Part shown: positions 11,027 to 22,759 of the stretch, piece after piece
Layout of the letters: each line of letters starts with the position of its first letter
Position numbering within the stretch: position 1 is the stretch's first letter
From: Phlebotomus papatasi
Lineage: Eukaryota; Arthropoda; Insecta; Diptera; Psychodidae
Direction of reading: 5' to 3'
DNA: 64,000 nt
Assembly: GCF_024763615.1 (NCBI RefSeq)
Contig: NC_077223.1
Span: 47,120,627-47,184,626 of the forward strand
Translations under genes and position numbers: made by a program
The notes under the pieces: generated by a model
What the model was told of the DNA's origin: nothing
The model's input: only the letters and a program-made list of their open reading frames with translations
The model's database searches: none

Positions 11027-12593
11027 GTAAAAATAGATGCCTTTGTGGGCAATTTCTCAATTATTCAGACAGATTGTGGAAGAAAGTGTATCTCCTCGAG
11101 TGTTATTTCTGGTGGAAATTATTAAGTTTATATTCTATTTGAGTGGCCTCAGGGAGGAATTCTTCGTCAAAAAAGACAAACTGTATTTTGCTGAAGCGCG
11201 TGATGAAATTCATTTACATTTTATGGTGATAAGTGAATTTCACGTTAAAATTTTGAATGTTTTTCTCATTGGTACAATTTTGTAAAGCCGTAAAACTGGA
11301 TATTTTAAGTAAATTGTTTGAAAATATTCGCCTTTTTGTATATGAAATTGTGTGTAAATCCTTAAAATCAGTGCCAAATTCCGGTGGTATTTTTTTAAAA
11401 TATATTTTTAAATGCAGATATTTAGGTCAATTCAATGGAAAAAGTCACTGTAATTTTGTTTATCATGCCACTTGTATTTTATTTAATGTACTTAAGATAG
11501 ATAAGATTCCTATATAAACCAATTAGCCATTAATCTAATATCAAGTTTAATGTTCGATTTACGGGGGATTACCGAAGACCAGCTATCGATATCGTTTACC
11601 ATGTTGTCTCTAATCAATTAACGATCGATGCATACACTTTTTCAAAATCCGTAAATCGATAGCTTTTATGGTATTTTCTCCAGAGGTTGTACGACAAACT
11701 CTGGAGGTACGACAGAGGTTGTATGGCTGAATGAACGTATGAACAATAAAAAATAGATTGCGGATATAAAATAAATGTTTTGGTCAATGCATTTCACATT
11801 AGCAAGGAGAAGTTGAGCTTTTGTAAAGAATCTCAGTTATAATTGAGCTCATGAAATACTAAATCCTTAAAAAAAATTTATTTCAGTAGGTTTAGTTAAT
11901 TTTATTCACTATTCCAATTCTTTTGTTACTCTTAATATGTTCTAAAAGGTTTTTTTTTCAAGAGGGAATACATAAATGATTATTCAAACTAAATAATTAT
12001 TTGACAATGGATGTTTGTATTTTTGTGCAAAAAATCTCTTCACTCCTAAACTATCAGTCAGATTCTGCTATTTTAGGCGCCGGTTTTGCTATTTTCTTTA
12101 ATCAAATGAACGGTTATTGTAATAAAAGAGACAATGCACCCCTCTAATTCTTGAAATGCATCATGTCTTATAATCTATCAAAACTTTGCGTTGAGATAAA
12201 AAAAAAATACTTTTAATTTTCTCAGAGACTTTATGGGGCACCCCTCTAGTTCTTGAACTCTACTTCTTGTCAATTTAATCGTTCAAATTTCGCGTTCAAA
12301 TAAAAAAAAACTTAATTCCCAGACTTTCTGAGGCGCCTCTCTAGCTCTCAAAAAGCATTTTGTCCTTGTATTTTTGCAAGTTTTCGTGTTGAAATAGTCA
12401 GGGACACTTTAAATTCCTTCAGATGCTTTCTCAGGGCGCCAAGTTTTTTGCAGGGCTTTCTTGGTGCCCTTCTGGCTTTTAAAATGCATTTTGTCCTTGT
12501 ATTCATTCAAGATTTCGAGTTGAAATTAAAAAAAAAATACTATAAAATTTTAAGTCAAGATTGTTCTGAAAACACGCAGAGCTGAAGCATAAG
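11027..12593. other. Putative first intron, left part; no gene recognised
   Basis: AT-rich sequence with no convincing coding stretch. Short open frames at 11037-11517 have the codon composition of random AT-rich DNA. A loose repeat of phrases such as GCATTTTGTCCTTGTATT occurs at 12350-12510. Confidence 0.4.
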
Positions 12594-13080
12594 ATGGTTC
12601 AGATTGCGCATAAAACTAGCACTTCTCATATTGTGCATAAAATCTGCACTGCTCAAACATAAAACGATTGACATTGTGCCGAAGATACGCACAGTTCAAT
12701 TACAAAATGTATACAAGGTTGTGCTAAAAACCGGTGCAGACCAATCATAAAATGTGCTGACAACACGCACAGACTAAGTTTAAAACGCTCAAGATCGTAT
12801 TGACGATCCGCACAGCTCAAGCATAAAACTGTTAATATTGTGCTGAAAACACGCACAGCTATTAAACATAAAATGGTTGAGATTAAGATACCTCTGTTAA
12901 AAATTTAGATTCAATTTTCTTTGAGCTATGCTGATGTAGGACTTATGCTCAAGTTGCTCAATTTCAACCATTTTATTTTTGAGTTGTGCCGATGTTTAGT
13001 GTTATCCGTTTTAAAATTTAACCGCTGTGGATGTTTTTATCGCATTGCCGTTTCATACTTGAGCTGTGCATGTTTTCAGA
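12594..13080. repeat. Decayed minisatellite related to the array at 63296
   Basis: Phrases such as ACGCACAGCTCAAGCATAAAA and GCACAGTTCAATTACAAAA recur at irregular intervals of about 41 to 70 bases. From about 12920 the same phrases appear inverted (TTGAGCTGTGCATG, CCGTTTTATACC), so the block is partly palindromic. It resembles the regular 41-bp array at the right end of the window. Confidence 0.6.
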
Positions 13081-13237
13081 ACAATTTTTACCGTTTTATA
13101 CCTGTTCTCCAAAGATATATAAAGCCTATCAATTCCTTTTTTCCAGAAAAAACAGGCTTTTCTTGAAAAAAGTTCGCAAGGTGGTTTTAAACAGCTTCTG
13201 TAAAAATTGGAACAAATCATATTCTGAAGGGTCAATA

Positions 13238-14513
13238 CAGGGTGGCTGAAAAAAATGCAACAGCTTTCAGAGCGCATAGCTGTCAAACCGCTCGTGACAG
13301 CGGTTTCATATTTTGCATAGTGGTAGTTCATTTTATTGGCTAAAAGCCTACAAAAGCATTTTCGATATAATATTTTGCAAAACTTTTTTAAACCGTAATG
13401 GAACTCAAACGTGACAATTTGATGTCGCTGTATTTTGCAGGAAATGCGGAAACAGCTATCGTTAGGGCTCTTCAAAACTGGAATGTAATTAAACTTTTCG
13501 TTTTTCGAAACATAACTTGGTACAGGGATAATAGTTGCATTTTAAAATGCTTTGGTGGAGGTCTAAAAAAATTGCTTCATTGCTAGTAATCGTCTTTAAA
13601 GTGAATAAGCAAATTGAACGAAATCTGCATCACATCTGCAGATAAACGATCTGTAAGACGCATAGATCGCAAATAACCATAAAATAAATATTGTTAAAGG
13701 ACTTCTATATGAAGCCTTAAAAATCCTGAAAATGAAGAGACATCGTCGATCCTCATAAAAAAGTTATACTCGGTCGACGAAAGAGTAAATTCACTCGCAC
13801 GTTCATGGTCAGTTCCAGAATGTCATTTTTTCTGATAAGAAAAATTTTTAATTGTAGAATTGATGTGGAAGTGATTGTGTCTATCTGAAGGAAAGACCAT
13901 ACTATAATTTAGGCGTTCGAATGACTACCGGAAGTCAAGGACCAAGACAAATTATCGCTTTCCACTGAGGTTTTTAGGTTATATCGTCAAAACGATTGCC
14001 AATATGTTTCTGAAAATTGTCCTGGAAAGAGTGTTGGAGTCGTGGACAAACAAAAATTTTAGTAAGAAGTAATGGAAGTTCGATCAAGACTCGACAACGT
14101 CGCAGAAATCACACTCTGAACAAGATTTGGCTAAAAAAAACGTTTCGCACTTCATTTTGGGAAAACAATGACCTCCACAATTCTTGGATGCAAAATCGTT
14201 TGACTTCTCCAAAAGAGGCATTTTGTAGGTCAAGGTTAGGACTAAAAAGTAACATAGTTTCGATGAGCTAAAGACAGCCCTTCCTCGTGAATAGCAAGAC
14301 ATTCAGAAGGCTGACATTCGTGCAAACTACGATAGCACTTCCGAGAGGTTTAAAACCATAATTAAGTCAAAATAAGATCGTATTAATCAAAACCGATAAT
14401 ATTCTAAAATTTTGATGTATTTACTATACCATTTTATCTTTATTACAAAAAAGTTAAACAAAAAATGAGGATAATATAGCGCTTTAGTTTGTTGCATTTT
14501 TTCAGCCACCCTG
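13238..14513 (+). mobile_element. mariner-superfamily element with broken transposase
   Basis: A 1276-bp element flanked by TA (13236-13237 and 14514-14515). The ends are CAGGGTGGCTGAAAAAAATG and its near-exact inverse, finishing CAGCCACCCTG. Length and ends match mariner-type elements. A transposase start is visible at 13398 (MELKRDNLMSLYFAG), and fragments continue through about 14370 in several frames. They include a segment like SDKKNF near 13825 and a C-terminal piece with DIRANYDS near 14320. Several frameshifts and stops show that it is dead. Confidence 0.8.
13398..14370 (+). pseudogene. Decayed mariner-type transposase
   Basis: The coding remnant inside the TA-flanked element begins with ATG at 13398, reads about 27 residues of an N-terminal DNA-binding region, then loses frame. 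Later pieces in other frames recall IS630/Tc1/mariner transposases: a SDKKN-like stretch around the first catalytic aspartate, and the helical end around DIRANYDS. In the live enzyme the DDE/D triad cuts and joins DNA at TA. Here no single frame covers the catalytic core. The assignment is by remembered family pattern and is approximate. Confidence 0.55.
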
Positions 14514-14773
14514 TATATGAAGAATATTCTATATTCTGGAGAATTTTCTATTGCAACTCCTGTAATTTTGGCAGCGTCTGTATTAAACGCACGATTTTGT
14601 GCAAACAAAAAATGCAGTGATAGAGGTAAACTACGGGATACCCGTTAACGACCTGCGTGAAAAGTTCCACGAACTTATGCAATCATCCGATAAGTTAAAT
14701 ATGTGTTTTTCGTGATTTTTCAATGGTAAGGGCGTCTTCAAGGTACAACCGCACCCCCCGTATAAGTACCTAT

Positions 14774-15025
14774 ACTGAGAAAGAAAGAGGGTGCGATTAA
14801 CATTTTTTCCTCAGAAATTTAACACTTTTTAGGTGTAAAAATATATCAACATTTTTTAATGTTAATTTTACATCTTATTAAGGGTAAAATTAACAAGAAA
14901 AAGGGTACTTTTAACCCCTAATACACCTAAAAAGGGTAATATTTACACCGATTTTGGATCAATACTGCAGGGTAAAATTAACATTTCCGGAATGTTATTT
15001 TAACTTTTTCGGATTTCTCTCAGTG
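14774..15025 (+). mobile_element. MITE family I, copy 3
   Basis: A 250-bp copy with ends ACTGAGAAAGAAAGAG and TTTCTCTCAGTG and the family core GAGGGTGCGATTAAC. It directly abuts the truncated family C2 fragment that follows and sits about 300 bases upstream of FAM13 exon B. Confidence 0.85.
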
Positions 15026-15250
15026 AATTGTTATCTTCTGTAAGGAAAATATTTTAAAAAATAGGGCTAAAAATGTCGATATTTTTTATTTTCTAAATTC
15101 CTTGTTCGAATTCTAAGAGACTTACGACATTGAAGAAGGTCTATGGAGGCTATTTATAGAAAAAAATTTGAGCCGCTATCTTTTTTACCTTGTAAGATAT
15201 TGAATTTTGAATTTTTCGATTTGTGACTTTTTGCCCCAGTCTCCCCTACT
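15026..15250 (-). mobile_element. Truncated family C2 element upstream of FAM13 exon B
   Basis: This is the reverse complement, at roughly 90% identity by eye, of the first 224 bases of the element at 17932. It ends GCCCCAGTCTCCCCTA, the C2 terminus. Only this one end of the element is present; the other side stops at the neighbouring MITE. The arm lies 78 nt before the splice acceptor of exon B. Confidence 0.8.
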
Positions 15251-15328
15251 TTCCACAAAAAATAACTTTTTCCGGTATAGTTCTCCGGATTTAGTAAAAT
15301 TAATCCAAATGTTTTTGGTTGATTTCAG

Positions 15329-16609
15329 TGCGGCATGCGCCGTCCGTCACTGGATCATCACGATGGCGACTTGAGTCGTCTCACATCCGCGTCCTCACCG
15401 GCCGAAGGAAGTCTAGCACCGTGCCCGAGTGACGAGGTTAAAGTGGAGATAGCTCCGTCGTATTTACCCAAGATCATTGAACCATTGGACTGGCAAAATA
15501 CGCGAAAGCGGAAGGAGAGGCAAGACAGCACGTCCTCCCAGACACAGGATAGAAAATTGGTAAGATCAAACAGTGAAGAGCATATCAGTGTGTCGGAGTA
15601 TGATGTGATTCGGCGTGTGTCATCCCATGAGGATTTTAAGAAACCACTGCCACCTCGGACCACACTCGAGCCACATCAGCCCGTGGAGCAGGATGGTGGT
15701 CAAGAGGCGCCTACTGAAGAGCTATCGCCAAGTCATGAGGTGAAGCGCAAAGAGGCAGATGTTTCCGATGGGGAGCATGAGAGGAGGCGTAGTAGTGAGC
15801 GATTTTCGCGCACAAGAGCTCCTCCCGGAAGAAAAGCACTGTCACCAAGGAAGCCAGGGAAGCATGTTGTGGCCAAATTGAGAGATGAGAATCTCTACAA
15901 GTATGACAATTCGGCATTAAAGCATGAACGCAGGGGTTTTGTCAGTCGTGAAAGATCATCAAAGGCCAAAGATGTCAGTGACACATCTTCAGCCTCTGAC
16001 TTACTTTCACCCGTGTCTGATTTCAATGACAACAATCTCATTGATCTCAATGAGGAGGCTGAAGCCAAGAATCAGAGTGTCCCTCAGGAGATTTTGCCAT
16101 GGAATGTGCCATTCCACGAGGATTCCCCAGTTGTATGTCCACGTTTTGCTGAAAATACTTTTGATCATGTGCATAATTTCAGTGAGAACTATGCCAAAGT
16201 TCGCAGTGTGCCGTCGCTCAATGAGATGAAAACGGACAAGTTTACTAGCATTGAAAATATTAAGACGCGGGATCTCATGAAGAAGATGCCAAATGTTGCT
16301 ATAACACCGGATGAACGAGTTAAGCAGATTAGCAATCGTTTGTCAAAGCTGAAGAAGCGTTTGGCTCAATTTGAGGAGAACTTTGAGAAGGACAATGGAT
16401 ACAAACCATCACGCATTGAAATGGTGAATGACAAGGCTATGAAAAGTATTGTGTCGGAGATTCAGATGTTAAAGCGCGAGAAGCATTGCATCAAGAGTGA
16501 TCCTATTGTTGGATTAATGGATGCCAGAGACACCACAATGTCTCAGGATAAGCCACATGGAGATATTAAGTTGAGTCAAATGCAAAAGACACTCACAGAC
16601 ATTGAAATG
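15329..16609 (+). CDS. FAM13: FAM13-family protein, internal exon B
   Basis: This large internal exon has 427 codons in phase 0, from the acceptor TTGATTTCAG (ending 15328) to the donor GTAAGC at 16610. An ATG at 15335 lies six bases into it. The product is a charged, Ser/Glu/Arg-rich, mostly disordered protein, with a basic RRPSL site at the start and an RKRKERQ stretch near residue 56 that could be a nuclear signal. Around residues 328-395 it has the first conserved FAM13 block, a predicted coiled coil (ISNRLSKLKKRLAQFEENFE, then GYKPSR). That block matches the corresponding block I recall from mammalian FAM13A. The FAM13 family is linked to Rho and Wnt signalling in vertebrates, but no enzymatic role is assigned to this part. 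The RhoGAP domain of long isoforms is not seen in the window. The exon length is divisible by three and the frame has no stop. Confidence 0.9.
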
Positions 16610-17931
16610 GTAAGCTACATTTTATTTTGTCCTTATTAAAGTAAAAATGCTTTGCATGTCAAAATATAGGTCATATGCCAGACAGTTGCAATCAAGCAGA
16701 TTGATGTATTTTTTGTGGAGACACTCATGAATTAGTTCCTTGTATGACTTTCTGCCACAATGCAAAATGAGAAAATTTTCCATAATTTCAATATCATCCC
16801 CTTTAGATACTTCTAGAAAAAAACTTAGAATATATCTACCTGCAATTTCCATATAATCGCGATGTTGATTTGCTCAAGAAAAACCCGTTCTGTCTGGTGC
16901 AATTCGGATGTTTAATCATTTACACTTGCTCTTATCAGAAAGTTCCACTTTATGGTGTTTTCTTACGCCAGAGAGATATAACCATAGCTAAAATTTTGCC
17001 CTCTCAAACAGACGCAAGTGAACTTTGCAGCTGAATAATTAACGCAATTATACTTTCTCATGTAGATCATTTAAGTATACAAATGTGTTGTGTAAGAATC
17101 ATTTGAGCAAATTTATTTGATGTCAATTTTTAGACTGAATTGTACAAGTTATTTCTATAGAAAATATTTATTTAACTTTTAAACTAACGTCATACATATC
17201 TTGTTATTATGCAAAATCGTGATTTTGTGATTTTTACATGGATCAAACAAGAAAGAATTGAGGAGAAAGAGCAACATTGAGAATTCTTTAATATTTCACT
17301 ACGGCGCAATTGATTTGACAACATTTTTGCTAAAATCACATGAAAAATCACTTAAAGGTATAAGTATATTTATTTCAATGTCAAATACATAAATTTTGCA
17401 AAGAGACATCTTATTTTGCAGCATTTATATCGTCCTGTTGATTTATTTATGATACTATACAATTTAACTTGATGGCTACATGAGTTTTCACAATATAATA
17501 CTTGCGAAAAGAAATGATATTTCATCATATTTCATGTGACAAAAAGTATATAATGACATTATGTATAGAAGAATTTGCATATTTGCTTTAAATGTTGTTT
17601 GGGATCTGACTGAGAAAAAGCATTAGAAAATTACTTTATTATTGATTTTTTTTGTGTCAGAACTTTGGTGTATCATGAATAAATTACTTTAATTAATTAT
17701 TCACATTCTTGATAACAGATGTGAATATGGACAGTTGTAAGAGATTATTCGTGAATATTTAAAAAGGTACTTAATTGATCAATTGATATGTTCGACATTG
17801 TAACTTTTTTTCACTTATAAGATTTGTTTCTGAAGTATTCCAATGAAATATTTACAAGTAAACGGAAGCAATTCAAGGTTCATTTTCTTAATCTTATCAA
17901 TTTTGTCAGAACAGATTAACAGTATATAGTA
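16610..17931 (+). other. FAM13 intron, first 1.3 kb
   Basis: This begins with the donor GTAAGC. It is AT-rich, with no recognised coding or transposon sequence until the family C2 element at 17932. Confidence 0.7.
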
Positions 17932-18161
17932 GGTGAGACTGGGGCAAAAAGTAACAAATCGAAAAATTCAAAATTCAATATCTTCCAAGATAAAAAAAAG
18001 ATAGCGGCTCAAAATTTTTTCTATAGATAGCCTCCATAGACCTTCGTCAATGTCGTAAGTTTCTTAGAATTTGAACAAGGAATTTAGAAAATAAAAAATA
18101 TCGAAATTTTTAGCCCTATTTTTGAAATATTTTTCTTGCAGAAGATAACAATTATTACCTA

Positions 18162-19443
18162 CACACAGAAAAATTTTGACTCTAAATTTAAGAATATATA
18201 AGATCCTGGAAACTTAAATTGGACGTGAATCCTCGAGGTGTTTAAGTTTAGAAGATCTGAGCCAAAGAAATGGGCTAGAATCCTTAGCTCTTTCAAGTTA
18301 AGAGATCGGGAACTTGAGTTCAGCATTAGCTGGAAAATGAAAAATGTCTAGGGGAAAGTCGTCTGCCTTCAAACGAAAAATGGAGTTCCAAATTTAAGAT
18401 TTTTTTCTGAAGAATCCACAAAATGGATTTTATTTTCTACTACACCAAAAAATTCTCTTGTTCATTCGGCGTATATGATTACCTCATTTAGCACTCGCAA
18501 GTCCTCAGTTTTTCCTTCTGAGGAAATTAAAAAAGTGATGTCGATTTATATGAAGGCAGCTGGCATAGTCTGCCTTTAAACGCGAGGCAGCTGCCTTTAA
18601 ATGTTTTTTTTTCACTGAGAATATTGAATCAATAAAACTAAATGGGCTATAAATGATTAGATTGAAGCCTAACGCACTCACTAAAATTATCACTGCAGTC
18701 AAAAGACATTAAACAATAACTTTTCATCACATTTTTCTGAAGCACTGTTTTGCACTTGAAAATTTGGAAGAAAAAGCCATTGAAGTTGACAATTGTCAAC
18801 TTGAAACATCCCGGCCGGAGCAAGATAGCAGGTTATAAATATTTGTATGACGTTCGTCAGAGAAAAGTAGGAGTTCGATTTCACATGTTTTGATGTATGG
18901 AAAGATAGGATTTAAAGGCACACGACATTAGCATTTAAAGGCTGCTGCAGGGTGATATTTGCAAATTTTTGCCACCCACAAAAATTGTGTCATCTGAACC
19001 AAAATGTATTAACAGAAATATTAAACCTAATTAACCTTCTATGTTTCACAATGGAAGATTTATTTGTAAAATGATTTTTACTATGAAAAATCACATGATT
19101 TGTGGAACATCAAAATTACAGTTTAGAGCTCATTTTCATTTTTTTTGATCTAGCACCTAGGAAATAGGAGCTAGGCTCTCCATTTTTTGATGATTTGTGA
19201 GGATGATGGATAGCTACCTAATAGTTAATAGAATATAATTTATGCTTTTGAGAACAACGAAAAAATCGCAACATTAGAAGGCTGCTGCATTTAAAGGCAG
19301 ACGACTTTCCCCTACAGATTTGCAAATTGCAACTTAAACTAAATGATCAAGGATTTAGAATTATGGCACTGACATTCATTGGATGGGATTTGAAATTAAA
19401 TTCCTGGGTGTTTCTGTTTAAGAATTTTCCGTTTTTCTGTGTG
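18162..19443 (+). mobile_element. MITE family B, interrupted copy
   Basis: Ends are CACACAGAAAAATTTTGACT and CCGTTTTTCTGTGTG, with TA at 18160-18161 and 19444-19445. Without the family A element inside, it would be about 320 bp, the size of the uninterrupted copy at 42740-43051, to which both halves align closely. Confidence 0.85.
18351..19312 (+). mobile_element. Non-autonomous TIR element, family A, copy 2
   Basis: 962 bp, the same length as the copy at 5315-6276 and about 97% identical by eye. TA lies at 18349-18350 and 19313-19314. The ends are GGGGAAAGTCGTCTGCCTT and AGGCAGACGACTTTCCCC. The uninterrupted family B copy shows the empty site, ATGTCTACAGAT, at about 42917. Confidence 0.9.
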
Positions 19444-20013
19444 TACATATTTTCCAAAATTGATGCACTAGTGAATATTTTCTAAATAATATGGATTCTT
19501 TGAATACGAATCCTCTATCTATTTTAGAATTTCACAAAGGTTCTCTTTTCCAGAAATCCTTTTATTAAAAATGGCCACTTGGGGTAAAAAGTGACAAAAG
19601 GTATAGAGCAAAAAGTAACAAAAAGCGAGGCAATTTCTGATGTCTGAAACGTCATTACCATGTCTCGCCGCTTGTTGTTTCTATTGGTCAAACGATTTGC
19701 AATCTTTTCTGTGTTTTATTCTAAAATAGCGTGAAAAGCGCTTTTCTCGTTCAGAAGACAATGTTTTACAAAGGTCTGGATCAGAGGAGTGCAAAAACCG
19801 TTGAAACCGAATAAACCACAATGGCCACAAAATTACCTTTTAAAATTGGCTCGATAAACTTATTTCCTTACAAAATAGAGGAAAATGACTTTCACAAAGT
19901 TGTAGAGCGGTATATTTCCTATAAAACTACGCTAATTTGAAATTTTGAAGCACTCGAGTAGCTTGTAAAAATATAAAATATCCGTTTTGTGACTTTTGCC
20001 CCAGTCTCCCCTA

Positions 20014-20736
20014 AACTTTTTTTTCTGTATTTTATTAGCATTGAAGTTTTGTAGAATATTACCATTTTACGAAAAAAAAAATACTGTATTCATTTTCTAT
20101 ATGAGAAGAACTGAAAGGAATCGGTTACTCTGAAATTTATACTTGATAATTGATTAATTGCTATTTTAGGAATATTGATTACATCGCCTCTATCCAGTGT
20201 CTTCTAAATGCTCTTTTTGTCCATTATTCTGACACTGACCCGAAAATTCAGATATTTAAAAAATGGTAATTAATTATTCTACAACAAACTTATTTATGTG
20301 AAATTTAAAATTTATGAATATTAAAGGGTATCTGAATCAGCGATACTTCGTCAGTTAAATCAGCATTTATCGTAACTTCATTTTTGCGATTTTGAGATAT
20401 ACACATATTTGTAATCAGCGTAATTTTCTTTATTAAACGTACTTGAGAAAAAGAAACTTTTGTAGACCTAATAAAAACTATTTTAAATAAAATTGTCATG
20501 AGTGCCGAGTGCCCTTAATTAATAAAAAATTATCAGGATTTGTCGTAATTTCCATTTTTGGTGAAGTTACGATATTTTCTTTAATGAGCTTTTGCCGTAA
20601 TTTCCTTAGCTCATTTGTTTTTCCTGTAATTTTCAGCAATATTGTAATATTTTTCAATAAAACTATTATATACTTTTCCATCTAAATCGGCAACACTTTG
20701 ACCAAAACGTATTTGCAAAGGGAACTTTCATTAGAA
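20014..20736. other. FAM13 intron, no feature recognised
   Basis: AT-rich intronic sequence. The short minus-strand frames at 20305-20681 have no recognisable domain. Confidence 0.5.
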
Positions 20737-22086
20737 AGGACAATGGACAGAAATGTATGGGAGCTGGTCCAACCTTTCGCCCAGAGATGGGACAAAGTCC
20801 GTTTTGTAGGTATTGGTGTATTACTTTAAAATTACCGAGACCCAAGTCAAAAAGGACTGTCAGTCCTCGGGAAATTAACGATATCCTTCTGAAAATTTAC
20901 AACTTTGACATTTTATTTATCAAAAACGGCTTATCCGATCTTAATGAAATTTGGCTCAAAGTCGATGTATGACTTAAGTTTCAAATAAATATTTTTAGAT
21001 TTTCCCTCTGACTACTCCATCTGGTAGCTCCCATACAAACTCATCGTGTTTTAAAATCATCGAGCATTATGCCCTAGACACACTTACGACTTAAGCCGAG
21101 AGACGACTTAGTGGAAAATTATGGAAATGAAGTTTAATCATTATTTCGAATATAATTACGATAAGCCGTCTCTCGGCTAATTCTCAGGACTGTCGAGTCG
21201 AGGCCCTTACAGGGCAACAAAGTGAAAACTTTTTTCATGTGATTAAAAACCATCGGTTTTTAGAGTCCTTGATGTGTCTCCTGAAAGCCAAAACCCTGAG
21301 CTAAGGTCCTCGACACACTTAAGACTTAAGCTGAGCCGGTCTCAATAGCGGTATATCGTAAGTTGTTTGTGCCAAAGACGGATTTCTAAAGGATAACTCA
21401 AGGAACATTTTCATAGAAGAAACCGTATCCCTATCTCTTCATTTTCCTTTCAATTATCCAGATTTTCCTCAAATATCTTCGAATGTTCTTTAATTCCATT
21501 AAACGTATTACATCTTTTTGTCTCCTTTACAGAACTATTTTCTTTAAAAAAGGGGCTAGGATTGCTAAGGGACCAGGGTTGAAAAGTTACCGATACCAAA
21601 AGAATTTTAACAAAACCTTCAGACTATAATGGTTTAATTAAAATATTTTTTCTCTAAACTTATTATTCAAACGGTATCTTTTAGGACCCTGTGATTTTTA
21701 GAGGCTTTAACTCTTTTCAAGGAGACTTCTTATGAATTTGAAGGATCGTAAAAGATTTATGAGGAAAATCTGAAAAATTGCAGGGAAAATGAAGAAATAA
21801 AGATATGGTTTATTCTAGGAAAATTTTCTTTGAGCCCTCCTTTACAAATTGTTCTAAGAAACGACCAATATAAGATAAATCGTTATTACACAAAAGGAGT
21901 TCGAAATTCGAACAGTTAAAATCGTTACAATTCTCATACATATTTTAAACTCTAGTGCTTTTCCTACATACTTTTGGGATTGGTCCCGGAACAAAAGTTG
22001 TTACATTTGCCAATACCTATTCGATGGTATAGTTCTCATTCGTGGCGAAAGGTTGGACCGTTTTGTTCATTGTCTTTTGATGCATT
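20737..22086. mobile_element. Possible decayed TIR element
   Basis: AAAGGACAATGGACAG and GGTCCAACCTTTCGCC near 20737-20782 recur inverted as GGCGAAAGGTTGGACC and CATTGTCTTTTGATGC near 22041-22086. Arms are about 45 bp and diverged, and no clean target duplication was seen. Inside, at 21094-21181, is a smaller hairpin formed by AAGCCGAGAGACGACTTA and TAAGCCGTCTCTCGGCT. Confidence 0.4.
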
Positions 22087-22329
22087 CCTAAAACCTAACG
22101 TGTGACAATGCCAAAAAATGCAAAATTTTCCTGCGGAATGTAGAACGTTTTGAATATCGAGTACCTTTACTAGTCATAAATAGAAACAAGAAATATGTCC
22201 TTTATATTTTTTTTACTACCCCGAACTCTATTGAGAGAGTATTTCGATTTTTCTGATGCTCCAAACTTTTGAGCCTTCATCGTCCGTGGACCACTTATCA
22301 ATACAGAGTATCTTTACGAACCAGACGAT

Positions 22330-22530
22330 TTTTGAGAAATTATGTCCGTCCGTCCATCTGCCCGTTATCATGCCCAGAGGCTAAACGATTAGAGATAGAG
22401 ACTTGGTTTTTTGATAGAATTTGAGAAATCTGAAATTTCGAGTTTTTTGATGTCACATTGTTTGTCCGTCTGTTCAGTCGCTACTGCGCCTAGAGGCCAA
22501 AAGGTTAGAGATAGAGATTTGGAACTTTCG
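22330..22530. repeat. Duplicated segment of an interspersed repeat
   Basis: AGAGGCTAAACGATTAGAGA at 22377 and AGAGGCCAAAAGGTTAGAGA at 22492 head two similar pieces about 115 bases apart, each preceded by GTCCGTC-type text. A related phrase, AGAGGTCAAGCGGTTACAGA, occurs near 50007. The 115-codon open frame over this block is not credible as a gene. Confidence 0.5.
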
Positions 22531-22759
22531 GGGGACCCTCCCATAAGTCGATTCTGTGAACCGGTAAACGGTAAATGTTGCCAAAGTACTTCTGAGGTAC
22601 AACATCGAAGTTATGAGTCCGAGCCGTTCGAGCAAAACATGGTACACTTTGCCTGCCCCTCTTTTTTGATATACACAGTAAAATATTACAATTTATGTTT
22701 AATAGACATCAATGTCAGTTTCAAGAATAAATACAATTTTAAGATCACAAAGTGTTGAT

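Larger units (their letters stand above)
17932..20011 (+). mobile_element. TIR element family C2, host of a nested insertion
   Basis: Begins GGTGAGACTGGGGCAAAAAG and ends with the inverse, TTTTGCCCCAGTCTCCCC. TA lies on both sides (17930-17931, 20012-20013). About 800 bases remain after subtracting the family B insert at 18162-19443. No transposase was recognised. The left 224 bases recur inverted at 15026-15250. Confidence 0.8.

Noticed and set aside
13053..13475. 140-codon minus-strand frame
   Set aside because: It crosses the exact left end of the mariner element at 13238, so it cannot be an old gene.
22411..22758. 115-codon plus-strand frame
   Set aside because: It lies over a duplicated interspersed repeat and shows no domain.
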